Positions 1 to 11,040 of a stretch of 64,000 nucleotides of DNA are shown in pieces. A program made the position numbers and the translations under genes. Position 1 is the stretch's first letter. The number at the start of each line of letters is the position of its first letter. The stretch is from Climacium dendroides (Eukaryota > Streptophyta > Bryopsida > Hypnales > Climaciaceae), in assembly GCA_950106755.1 (NCBI GenBank), contig OX467087.1, positions 16,868,047 to 16,932,046 of the forward strand, written 5' to 3'. The notes under the pieces were generated by a model. That model did no database searches. It saw only the letters and a list, made by a program, of their open reading frames with translations, and was not told the origin of the DNA.

Positions 1-421
1 TTTCTATAATATCACACTTTGTAAAAAGTGATATTACAAAGGTGATTGTGAACTACTACTCTATTTCAATAATATCACATTGTGTGAAAATTTGATTTCT
101 ATGTATGCATGATTGGAAATATTTTTATAGAATAATTAAAATAATTATTTTAAAGACTTATTGAAATCATTATTATGCATTCTATTCAAATATATCAAAT
201 TTTTACTAATATGTGATACAATGAATGCGTAGCATAGCAAGCACGAACCCCTAGTATTAATGGTAGCATTTGTGATATTACAGAGGAAGTTATGATTTTA
301 GTAGTATGATTAAAACAAACTTGTATGTTGTAATAGAATTGGAAATGAATTTATGAGTTTTACAAAGTAGAAATTGCATTTGAAGAATGTCATGATGTTC
401 TTAATGAGTAAGAAGAAACTA

Positions 422-735
422 CATTTTAGAAACAATTAGGTGAGTTTCAACTGTACTAGAGAGCCATTCCAAGCTTATTCCCTATATTAGAAACCCACCA
501 TTGCTAGCTAGATTTTTAAAATATTAAAATAATAATAATTATGATTAAAATGATTAAAATGATTAAAATTTTTAAAAAATTAAAAATTGAATTATTAATT
601 ATTATTATTATTATCTAATGTGGTAATCACTTTGCCACATCAAATTGTTGTTGTGGTTGAGTTCCCTTGTGTTCCCACAATTTGGAAACACAAGGGAACT
701 TACAACCCTTTAAAAAAGCTAAATCACATCTAATG
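422..735. mobile_element. MITE, CATTAGATG-end family, copy 1
   Basis: This AT-rich element of about 314 bp ends in CATCTAATG on the right. Its left end is weaker (CATTTTAGA). Inside, 660-673 and 687-700 form a perfect 14-bp stem (AGTTCCCTTGTGTT and its complement). Similar copies lie at 23171-23481 and 38798-39072, with a left end at 26503. All share a TTCC-rich block near the left end and a 'gatgtggca'-like block in the middle. It has no coding capacity. The superfamily is not assigned. The right end is firm because it is shared; the left end is tentative. Confidence 0.5.
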
Positions 736-998
736 ACTTTGCCTTGTTATATTAGAAGCAACCAAAAAATTCAAGTTCAATATTTTTAAGAAGTTGGAAA
801 CTAAAGTTCTCTACAAGCCTTCCTAAAAAAATTTGTTGACAATTCCAATAATTTCAATTTTCCTCTTACAACTATTGTACACTTCTATGTAACTTAGACT
901 TCAAATATTTTGCTTTTTATGCAAGGTTTAATTGATTCTAGTTGCATAGTAGTCCATTTTAAATGTAGTTATTCCCCAAATGTTCAAATCACCAAATT

Positions 999-1951
999 TT
1001 AACCCCTAAAGGACCAAATGGCGTTTTTTGGCAACATAGCGATTTGGGGCAGCTCACTACAAATGGAATTTTCTTTTCTTTTTTGTTGAAATTTTCACAC
1101 AACATATGTCCGAGGAGTAGCTTTAAGGCCCAACAATTTTTATAACTTTTGACTACATGGTTAAAAAGTTATTGTATGATATGTAGTTTTCTTTGTTCAA
1201 CGAGTAGTCCGAGCAGAAAAAAACTTCTTTAAAAATCACTTTTTAAAAGAATAAAAATTTGAAATTGGATTTCTAGATTTATTTACACATGGATATCTTT
1301 GAATCATTCCATTTTGATTAATGAGATGAAAGTTATGAGGAGTTTTAGTTGTAGGTAGTTTGAAGGTAGTTATGGATCTCTACTCTAAAATAAATTGCGA
1401 AGTCCTTTATTTAACTCAAGTTTCAATATTTTTGGAAAAAAATAAAATAATTGGGTGTACTAGATTGTTCATCAAAACATCACAACCATTGAGATTGACA
1501 TTTTTCAATTTTATAAATTAATTCTTAACAATTTTGTATTTTGAATCATTTTCTACTTCTTTCTACTTTCTATTTTTTTCCTATATGTTGTACAATTCCA
1601 AATGATTAGAAAATTTTCAAGCATGTAGCCAACTTACCTTGAAGAATGAATTTAAATAGTAACCACCATTTTGAACATTTTTTCATAATGATCTGACCTT
1701 AAGAAGTGCAACTACTTGTTTTTTTGCAAGGACAAAAAAAAAAATTTTGTTACTTCAAACGCTAATATCTTGCAATCTACACGGTGAATTTTTTTGAAAA
1801 TTCTTCTACATATTCTCAAACCAAAATAATATAAGATCCTATGGTTAGATGTATCAAAAATGATTTCTTTCAAAAATTTGGTACTTGTACTAGAGGTGGT
1901 AGTTTTGGAGCATTTTTAGTGAAATCATAATCAAAATCCTTTAGGGATTAA
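999..1951. mobile_element. TTAA-bounded non-autonomous element, subfamily 1 (piggyBac-like ends)
   Basis: The left end reads TTAACCCCTAAAGGACC and the right end CCTTTAGGGATTAA, so TTAA flanks an inverted repeat. The interior is AT-rich with no long ORF. It aligns along its length with 52609-53519 and with 38651-39720; all three share a start like 'ggcaacatagc' followed by a run ending near 'gttattgtatgatatgtag'. TTAA flanks with CCC ends are typical of the piggyBac superfamily. The superfamily assignment is inference because no transposase is present. Confidence 0.6.
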
Positions 1952-1952
1952 T

Positions 1953-2573
1953 GTTGACAAAACTTTGAAGTTAAATAAAATCTCAGCAAGTTACTATTTT
2001 TAGTAGATTATATTATTGAAAAATTCTTTTTGAAGTCTAGTTTAAGCATCAAGAATTTGATTTTGATAATGAATGATTATGATTTTTCTGTTCAAGTTTT
2101 TGTGCAAGGGTGTCTATTGTAAAGCTTGAATTTTTAATGTTGAAGGCTCTTGGAAATGAGCCTCAAGTATAGTGGATCTTGGGGAAAAATCACATTAGAA
2201 ATTCATTTAAAAAAGTTGTTGAATAAGTTTTGAGAAGTTGTAAATTGATTGGGGTTATGCATGTTATGCCCATTAACCCTCCTATTTTTTTGGTGACCTC
2301 AATTTTAGATTTGACATGTGAAAAGAAGATTGAAAGACTTCAAATCACTTTCATAGTTTTCACACTCTCGTTATCAAACACTATAATCTTTCAGTGCATA
2401 AGTGATATTGTTGAATTTTCTTTTCTCTTGTGATCTCTCACACATCCATTGTAAATTTGTACGGTTACAATCCCCCCAAAATGATAAAAATAATGAAAAT
2501 GTTGGTTTTTGTTGAGTTTAGAAGAAATTCCAAGAAGCTCAAAAAAGGCCTTGAATGGGCATTGAGGGGTTAA
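1953..2573. mobile_element. TTAA-bounded element, subfamily 2, left end missing
   Basis: This segment is a diverged direct repeat of 13691-14343, sharing for example 'actttgaagttaaataaaa' and 'ctcttggaaatgagcctca'. It ends in GGGGTTAA at 2573. It abuts the previous element, and the roughly 35 bp of left end seen in the other copy are absent. Its right end lies only about 135 bp upstream of the rhomboid start codon, so it sits in that gene's promoter or 5' leader region. Confidence 0.5.
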
Positions 2574-2706
2574 ATAAAATAAAAAAATGACTAGGACCTC
2601 TTTGCGCATTTCGGCCACGTCTTCAGCATCCATTGAGCTGCCTGGACCGAGTGACTTCCCTCACTTCCTCAGTTTTGTGCAAGTTTCGCAGTTTTCGTGA
2701 CTGGCT

Positions 2707-5700
2707 ATGGCGACCGGGATGCTGCGCTGCGCGGCCACAGCAAGTCCTGTTGCGATTCCACGAATCGTGCGTTGTTCCAATCGAGGTCCATGTGCCAATT
2801 CCGATGGCGCTTGGGTTTGCAAGCGATTCTCGAAACCGTCATTGCTGGAGCTCCAATCGCCTCTGCGTTCCCTCCTCCAGGTGAACCTCTACCATACTCC
2901 GCTCTTTCATGTTGTTCGCATTCAACCTCCCTTCATGGAACCCTTCGTGCCGTGTCACGCATTGGGAATCTGAAAAATTTCCTAGGGATCAGGGTTCTGC
3001 ACCAAGGCATTAAGAACGAACTAGGTAATGGCCAAGTTGTGAGCGATTGGCTCACAACATGGTCATTACTGTTCGTACAGCAGGAATTGAGAAACTTGGC
3101 CTTTAATGCCAATCTGGAAATGAAATCTGTAGTTATCCTGTGTTCTTCATCAGCAATCCCATTGTGTCTATGCATCTCATGAAGAACCATGATTACGGTT
3201 TGTAATGTGGTTTCTCGGAGTCAACCCAAGCAAGCCACGTCGTCGAAATTGCTGCTGTTGGCCGTTACGAGAATTCTCCTTGTAAGAATTGTGAAATGTC
3301 TCCATTGGTAATCTGCCGTACAGGCGTCTTCAAGTATGGATGACTGCTGACTTTGCAAGACAATCTTGATGTGGGTCATCTTTGGATTGGGGTTTTGCGG
3401 AAAGCCGTTAGGAGACGAAACCCCTAGCTGTGTAGATAGTGTGAGATTTGTCTTTACGGGATTTCCCTCAGTCGATAAACTGCCATATACACGCTTTTCA
3501 TGGAGGTTTAATTGCATTTGCCTGGTGATTTTGCTGTGACCGCATTTTGATCAACCATCCTCTGTGTTGTCAGGGGCAAAGGTTAGCAGTGAATATTGGG
3601 AAGGCGGTTCGCCCCTGTCGTCCTGTTACTCGAGGCATGGCGAAGGATTCCGATTCTAAGTTACAAGCTGCTAGGAGCGAAGATAAAGGTGCAATATTCT
3701 ACACACAATGCATTCGACGAGTATGTATGTTCTAGTGTGTATTGTAGAGTACCCGGAGGAGGGATTCCAGGATACTCTAGGGCCATGCCCGATCAGCATA
3801 CTATTGGAGACCCCTGCAGATGAAGTCCTGATGACTCTGATCCCGTCTTCAGAGTGCTCTTCGAAGACCCTAAAAATCACAAACCCTAAAAACCGGAGCA
3901 TTAGGTTGTGATAGTGACCATTTAGGCCGTCCTATTGAGTGTCTAATAAATTTTTTACAAGAAAATCCTCTTTATAGTTGATTTTATTGCCCTTTGCTTT
4001 TTACGAATACGCTAGGGTCCTGTGTACTTCAGATAGAGATTTGTTGCTTTCCATACCCTATAGAGCGCTGGGTGCATGTCAGGTCCTCTGTACCTCTCCC
4101 GTCCTGATATCTGTTCGCTGCGTCTACTGACAAGATTTTAAATTTTGTGTCAATACTTTGATGATACCCCTGGATTTGGGTAGTCATGGTTCACTGATTG
4201 GGTCCAGGAATGGACAGGGAGTTTGACTCAATTGGAGCTTGAGTCATCGGGGATCTCAAAGAAGAAGGCCTCGTTTAATGGAATTTTTACCCTTCTGCTC
4301 ATTAATTTCTTGGCATTTGCCGCCGATAACTGGCTTCAGGTGCGACTGCTGAACTTTTTGTGTACTTTAGAAGCAGAAGTTTTGTTGGAATCCCTTTTCT
4401 TTAATGTTTATTCGGGTCTACTACGCACTCGTGTATTATATTCCAACATAGTGATTCTTCCCAAAAGAACCCCCATGAGATTGACGAAGTTCTTAATGTT
4501 AAGTTAATTGTTTTAGTCCTCATTGAATTCGGCATCGGATTCGGGATTACATTCTTACAGTCCTCATTTTGGGTTTCGTTAATGTCATTATTAACTCAAC
4601 TTTAACATGGAATTACTTCAACATTATCTTTCTATCAGGTTAATGTTCTATTGGATTAACATCAATTTACCATCAATAACGTTGTCAATCTTATAAGGGA
4701 CCTTTTTACATGTTCCTCCTTTGAAATACTTGGCCGTTGCTGCCAGGGGCTCTACCTGGTGGAATTAGGTTCGCGTAGTATTAGAGGAACCACTCACTGG
4801 ATTACCTATAATTGATTCAAAGTGGGCGAAGTTTGGGATATTGCCTGACTTGTGAAAGGCCTGGGATGGATGTAGCTGCCTTTTATGAGGTCTCTGTATC
4901 TTTATCACGACTACCCTCGTTGGTATCAGTTTGTTACGTCTACATTCATCCATGCGAGTTGGTACGTCTCTCTTTTCTTCATCACAAATTTGATCTGTAT
5001 TACAGACGTTGTCTGATTAGAATCTGACTTTTTTTTGCTTAATAGTGATTGGAATATCGATAGAAGCATGGTGCTATCAGAGTTGAAGTGTTGGATATGT
5101 GGTTGATGCAGAGAGCCGTTGTTTGTGACTGTCTCTAGTATACCCACATCTGCATCCTTGCTTTTGCAGGGCCCACCTTTCCAGCAACCTGTTCTTCTTG
5201 TACATATTTGGTACGTTTCTCCCTATTTTATCCCTCATTGTCTGGAATGAGACCTTTCTATCCCATCCTTCACGAGACCTTATAGTCTATGTCGATTTTC
5301 CGGCTCCTTGGGACCTATTTTATAAACCGCTTCGTAATGAATTAGAAATTTCCAGTTTTCACATTCTTGTCCCTTGAAATTCCTCAAGGGGTTAGTGTAT
5401 TATTGTCTCTGGTATTCTCCCGTTTATGGGGCTTATTCATGTGCTTGTGTTGACAGGCAAGCTTGTGGAGGAAGAGGAAGGAAGCTTTGCCGTGTGGTTG
5501 TCTTATCTGTTTACAGGTGTTGGAGCTAATTTGGTCTCATGGTTAATATTGCCCCGTACAGTTGTGTCAGTTGGCGCATCCGGGGCTGTATTTGGCTTGT
5601 TTGCTATCAGTGTGCTTGTGAAGGTATTTCTGGTTTTATGTTTTCTAATCTTTCAATCCTATTGAGCGTTTTTTAATTTTACAGTTTATTTCAGTAATAT

Positions 5701-6607
5701 CATGGTTGGTTAGTTACATTGATTTGTTTATAGAATATCTGATGTTTTCTTTATTCTTTTGCAGCTGAGCTTTGATTGGCGCAAAATATTGGAGGTTTTG
5801 ATCTTGGGGCAGTTTGTGGTGGAGAAGGTACTCTCGTTGGCCTTTTTTTGATACAATATTGTTCCTTGACGATGGACCTCACTGAGTTGAGCAGGCCAGT
5901 AGGGTACCGGTCTCTGGATATTGACAAAGATGAGGCATGATGAAGGAATCACCTTCTTGTTTTACTTTTCTTTTAAATATAAATGGCTTCAGGATCGTGA
6001 TCAGGTGACCTTGAGATCCCTAAAATAGCGGGTAGCAGGGTTTAGAAATCTATCTTAGTGCATATTTTTGGTTGTCTCTACCCCAAAGATTGTCGAAGCA
6101 ATGGTCAAGTAATGTAGAGAGATTATTTGTTCAAGGAAATTGATTAAAAGCAGTAGCAGTATGCTGAGCCCATCATTCCAAGAAGGAATTGCTTATGTCT
6201 AGTTGAATTGTGATACGTGGTTATAGGAAGAGTGATGTTCTAAGATTGTGGAATTCGGTTTTTGAACTTCTCAATTAGTGTGGATTATATTGAGGAAACC
6301 TCTAAAGATTTTAATGAGGACTAAGCTTACATGGAAAGAAACATATCGTACTACACGCTTCTTGCAAGTAAACACTTGTTTGTTTGTGAATTTGTAGAAT
6401 ATAATTTCTCATTCGCCATTGGAATTCTCATTTACTGTGTAGGTCATGGAAGCAGCACAAGCTTCAACGCAGTTGGCTGGGAAGACGTATATGGGAGCGG
6501 CGAACATCAATCACATCGCCCATTTATCAGGCGCTCTTGTGGGAGTGGCCCTCATTTGGTTGCTGAACGGTATTGCACATCTGGGAGATAAGTCGACAAG
6601 CAAATGA
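2707..6607 (+). CDS. RBL11: Plastid rhomboid-like intramembrane protease (RBL11 type)
   Basis: Predicted to be a membrane-embedded serine protease of the chloroplast inner envelope, like Arabidopsis RBL11; its substrates are not evident. The exon chain is 2707-2880, 3574-3688, 4218-4339, 4876-4961, 5170-5210, 5457-5623, 5765-5827 and 6443-6607. All introns are GT-AG, the phases agree, and the product is about 310 residues. The ATG at 2707 has good plant context (GCTATGGCG) and opens a basic, Ser-rich leader consistent with a transit peptide. Exons 3-8 closely follow RBL11: YLYHDYPRWYQFVTSTFIHA, LSSNLFFLYIFGKLVEEEEG and DWRKILEVLILGQFV. The catalytic serine lies in GASGAVFG (about residue 221) and the histidine in NHIAHLSGALVG (about residue 283). 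Exons 4-8 are firm. Exon 2 and its junction with exon 3 are less so: an alternative pairs a donor after 3720 with an acceptor before 4208. Confidence 0.9.
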
Positions 6608-7812
6608 ACCGTCCCACTAGACCACTTTTATTTGGTACACGTACCAGTACAAGTTTGCAATTGGGGTGGCTAAATCTTGCGACAGGTTTGAATTTTAACC
6701 CCAAGTGTCCTCAGGCTTCGGGCGAGCATCCCTGAGATTGCAAACCTTTAGGTAGAAGTCTTAAAATTGGAGATTTTTTTGAATTCACCTTTCACGATGA
6801 TTAGAAAACTACTAGGGAGTTGTGCTGTGCTTATATGGCATGGAAAGAAAGGCTTACTGCCTTGTCATGAAAAATGAAACGAGAGCATGAAAATTTTACA
6901 AACGCTATTGAGCACCTCCTCCCAGTCAGGGAATGCACATGAGCTTCTGTCGTCCTCATCATTGCATCACTAAATTGAGTCATAAACATTCTTCAGCCAT
7001 AAAGCAATGCTAGCTTGCTTTCTATTTACAGATGCTATCATATTGCACAGTCCAAGTATTCTGCTTGGTTCAACAGCCACTCGCGTGCAACTATGGGCAT
7101 CATATATAAATTTTAACATCCTTCAACGTTCTATCCATTTTGTGTAGCTCGTATTTTGTGTAGCTCGTATTTTGTGAAGGTAGAGAGGATCTGTATCATG
7201 GATGCCTAAGATTCCAATGCGAGCCGATTCCAAGGTGTCTCTATTTGTTTGGTTTCCGTACATGCAATTGATAATCCTGAAAGGTCCAAAAGGCCCTCCT
7301 GACTGCATTTTTTACTTGCATATTTTTGTTCTTTACTTTGATATTTGATTACATTATCATACTTAAGTGTACGATTATTCCTTTCTTCAATTTCTAGTCC
7401 AGTAATGAAGCAGCTTCAGCGACTCAACTTACTCGTCTTCGGAACACATCTGTGCGGTCTCTGAAAATCAACGATTTACTACTCTCCAGCTGCTCTACTC
7501 GTTCGTATTCTGGCACTGAATTTCTACCTGGAATGTGTGAAGTCTTCCCAAACCTTTTAATCAACATGACTAACGCTAAATAATAACCCAGAGTGGAATT
7601 GAGTTTGAGGAGCAAGATGCCTAGAGTAGATGCACATGCACAGATACAACACAGAAAATCAATCGAGATGCCGGGAAGAAATAGGAAAACGAGCCGTAAG
7701 AAACGGGCAGTATCAAACTATTCAGGAACCGGTTACAGTGTACAAGGATGACTCATTCTCTACGTTCAAAGAAAGGCTAAATTTCAAATCTGCTCACATG
7801 TGTGAAATTAAG
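6608..7812. other. Convergent intergenic region with 3' UTRs
   Basis: This interval separates the stop codons of the rhomboid and LEA_2 genes, which converge. It should hold both 3' untranslated regions. A 17-bp unit (tgtgtagctcgtatttt) is repeated in tandem near 7141-7174. No further gene or known element is visible. Confidence 0.5.
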
Positions 7813-9781
7813 CTACCGTATGTGCCAATCTGCACTCATTTTTAACTTGGCCCTATTTTCCTGATCCAATATATCAAAGAAGATGGGATCCACCTTAAGG
7901 TCACTGTCCACATGCACCTGCCATATAAAACCACTAGCGTGAATGACTAGAATGAGATAATAATGAGTCATATGGAGCCAAAATAAATGAGGTGATGCAA
8001 AACAATTGTTCTATACTGAATACTAAAAGTAGAGAAACAAAGAAACTAAAAGCTTCTGGCTGCGCAATCCTCAATTTTGAAAAGCAATGCAAGACAAAAA
8101 TTCCTGAAAAACTCACTCGCTTGGTTGGCACATGGATAACGTGGCTTCATACCTGAAATGGATGCCTCCACTTCCACACTAACGATTCCCCGGTAATGGT
8201 GACAACCGAGTGGAGCACCATCTCGCGCTTGGTAATGTCGCAAAAAAATTCCTTGATATGGTTTGTCAATTCAAGGCCATCCATCTTACAAGGCAATGCC
8301 ATTGTCGTGGCGGATAAGGCTTCTTGATCTCCAGCAGGGACCTTCAAGCGACAACAAAAATTTGATCAGCAACTATAGCTTACAACTAAAATGTTACCAA
8401 GAATAAATTCATTAGCCAAAGTTCAGGCTGGAATAAACCCTTCTCAATTGCCATTCTTATGCTTGTGACTTCTTATGTTTGTGCTGGAGCTATAATGAGT
8501 TGCATTGGTTCATAAATTTTCTTTGTTTTCGTTTGTTCTTAACTGAATGAATTTTTCCCGCACCAGGAGAATGCCAACCCTTCTCAATTGTTTTTACAAA
8601 CCACTAAAGACTTTCTTCTAGGAGATATGCAACCAAGGAGATTCAAGTGCACAAACTTAACCTCAAGCTCAAAGTACTGATTATTTGAAGTTTGAAACTT
8701 GATATCTTAGCATACAGAGAATCCATAGCGGAAAATTGGAGGATAGGACAAATACAACAATGGTATCAAAGATCCTACAGTTTGATTTTACATATTAGGT
8801 ACCAGAAATTGTATTTTGGAAGGACCGAATTTTGGCTCTGCCTTAGCAAAGCAACATTACTGGTTTGAAACCATCAACTTCGCTTTGAAGAACATGAGGT
8901 GGTCTCGTAAAGAAGACGCCCCCCCCCCCCGCGCCTTGCAAAGCAGGAGATTACTTTACAAAGCAGAAGACTTAGAAACGACATAAGTCAAGCCTTCTGG
9001 AACCAGTTTCTATGACTCTGAAAGCACCCCAGATGCATTGAAATTATGCTTGGTAAGGGTAATCAAGGCCACGGTTGTAAAGATTTATTTGCAAATTGGA
9101 ACCTTGCTTGTGACCAACTTCTAAATTATTTATGATAGTTAAACCCTTCATTGTCATTACCAGAGTGCACATAACAGGGGAAGAGAAAAGAAAGCTCACC
9201 TTAGCTTGCCCAAGCAAGGAACCACGATAGTAGATGTCCATGATAGCTTCAGTGAACTGAATAGGCGACACATTCGGATTCGTCGAGTTAACGTGCAGGG
9301 TGAGCGAGAGATCCACAACAGCAACCAGCAGCGGCGAATCAGTGCAAAACCGAAGGTTGAAACCATCGAGTGTGATGAGCTCCACTTTGAACGCCGGATC
9401 CCGAGGCCGAATCGAGTACATCCACAAAGCCACACTCCCCAAAGCTCCAACGGTCACGGCGGCTATGGCCCTCAAATTCGTCCCTCGGCTGGTCCGCTTC
9501 TGCAGGGGTGTCACTATCACTACCTCCTCGTCTACGCGATTTCCACTCAAATCCGCTTCGTCACCAGCTTCGGAGGTTGTTTTCGTTCTCGACTTCGTCC
9601 GAGGCCGCCATGGCATATCTTCTTCATTTTCTCCATTCTGCTCAAGATCGACGGACGCAACCTGACTCGGGGACGACGCTTCGACGCGGGAAATTTTCAA
9701 AGAAGAATCGGAGATAATGCTTGGTTTTATGCTCTTTCCTCCCGTGGGAACAAATCCTGCCTTTCTTGGAAGATCCTCCAT
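7813..9781 (-). CDS. LEA_2 domain (NDR1/HIN1-like) membrane-anchored protein
   Basis: Predicted single-pass membrane protein with an outward LEA_2 (Water-stress/Hypersensitive response) domain. Family members act in stress or pathogen responses; the role of this one is unknown. Exons on the minus strand are 9781-9200, 8341-8153 and 7917-7813, all phase 0, giving 291 residues. Donors are AAG|gtgagc and CAG|gtatga; acceptors are ttgaag and atggcag. The ATG at 9781 is the first in frame; the open frame extends 15 codons upstream without a start ATG. Residues 1-100 are polar and Ser/Glu/Lys-rich. A transmembrane helix spans about residues 104-122 (AIAAVTVGALGSVALWM). The LEA_2 part follows, with a pattern VDLSLTLHVNSTNPN, YYRGSLLGQAKVPA, and ends in LKMSADWHIR. 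Introns are 858 and 235 bp. The subfamily is not certain. Confidence 0.85.
8921..8930. repeat. Poly-C tract in LEA_2 intron 1
   Basis: A run of ten C residues in an otherwise AT-rich intron. It is on the non-coding strand, so the transcript would carry poly-G. Length may vary or be a sequencing artefact. Confidence 0.7.
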
Positions 9782-9825
9782 CGTGTGCAAATCCAATGAC
9801 CGTCTACTTTCCTCGAGTTTCCACA

Positions 9826-10240
9826 ACAGAGCTTCTACTGCTAGAGAAGACTAGAGATAAAGAGAGAGAGAATATAAAACGCCCATGTCCAGCACAAATA
9901 ACTTCCCTCATTAACACAACCAAATTCAGCAAGTGACGACTCAGTCTTCCAGCAGCTTGTCTATGCTTTCCAAAATTGCCAATGGAAGTAAAAGCGGTGA
10001 GCATGAACTCCCAAGGCGTCCCAAAAGATGCACGTCCAATCAATCCCCTCCCACAGTCCTCTCTATTCAAACGAGTTTCTCGCCAAGAACAGAGCTTCCA
10101 CTGCTAGAGAAGCAGAGTTAATCTCAGACGCCAAATCCCAACTCGAACAATTAAACTAACTTCTTCAAAACATAACCAAAACCAGCAATTCTTCCCTCAA
10201 TCTTGTAGCGAATTGTCTACCCTCTCCAAACTAACAAATC
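9826..10240 (-). promoter_or_regulatory. Duplicated upstream/5' leader region of the LEA_2 gene
   Basis: Two diverged direct copies lie end to end just upstream of the LEA_2 start. Both contain, on the plus strand, 'acagagcttc(t/c)actgctagagaag', then 'cttccctca' and 'caattgtctac' or 'cagcttgtctatgctttcc'. The first copy runs about 9826-9990 and the second about 10088-10240. This suggests a tandem duplication of the core promoter or leader. No TATA box or start site could be fixed. Confidence 0.4.
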
Positions 10241-10823
10241 AAAATTAATGAGGCGAAACTCCCCAACGAAGGGAAATCTCCCCACAGAGAATGGTTTTCT
10301 TCACTAAAAGAAATCTCGCACTGTCCTCAACGCAATTGCAACCAATTCCCCCTGTGGTGGGAAGTCGAATGATTCGTGACAGCAATTGCGAGTTGAGCCC
10401 AAGTGACAAACCCTAAGAACACCTGGCCCACAATTGAATAGCAACACGCGGATCAGGATCATCAGAAGCTCCGTGTTGGTGTCCACTTGGCTGGTCCTCA
10501 ACTCACTTCGATCCTGTCGCCAGAAATGAATCAGCGGCGACGAGATCGCGCGGTCAACTACGCACGCTGTTCGCGTGACCCAAATTATGAAAACATTAGT
10601 AAAGAAATTAGTGTGAAGCAGATTTAGTGTGTGTAAACAAAATATTTAATTTGAAGAGTGATTTTATTTTCCCGTGTAAAGAAGTTGCTGATAATTGGGC
10701 AGCAAGAAAAAAAAAAAAAAATGGCTGATTGGTATAGGGCAATGCCCGAGGAGGAGGGGATTAGAAGAAAAAATTTGTTTAAAGGGGGGCGGAACTCGAC
10801 AAAGAGGCACATTTCTTCCTACA
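10241..10823. other. Upstream flank of the LEA_2 gene, no gene seen
   Basis: This stretch is richer in GC up to about 10590 than the DNA beyond it, as expected for promoter-proximal sequence. It contains a poly-A run near 10707. No supported ORF or known repeat was recognised. Confidence 0.4.
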
Positions 10824-11040
10824 ACCCTTAACCTATAAACGATGTCGTGGACATTTTTTGTCCAATGAATGACAAAGAATTCTTTTGTGTACGACAAAAA
10901 TGCAACTATTCATCCTTGGGATTAGGGGTGGAAAGGGGAAATCTTCTACAGTAGTTTGACTCCCAATGAATATTTTTGTTTTTTCAAACTAAATGATGTC
11001 ACACAGTTTCAAAAGGGTTGATTTCCACAGTCACCAGCTC
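10824..11040. mobile_element. Short TTAA element family, copy 1 (diverged)
   Basis: This segment shares with 27739-27969 the left block (CTTAACCTATAAACGATG..., 'tccaatgaatgacaaag'), the phrase 'caactattcatccttgg', and 'tctacagtagtttgact'. A third, partial copy is inside 62800-62970. The right end is decayed here. It is non-coding. Confidence 0.45.

Noticed and set aside
2697..3182. 161-codon plus-strand frame overlapping rhomboid exon 1
   Set aside because: It runs through the exon 1 donor into intron sequence. The overlapping frame from ATG 2707 gives a better transit peptide and correct splice phase.
9206..9799. 197-codon plus-strand frame antisense to the LEA_2 gene
   Set aside because: It is a shadow of LEA_2 exon 1, whose protein is recognisable on the minus strand and has consistent splice sites.
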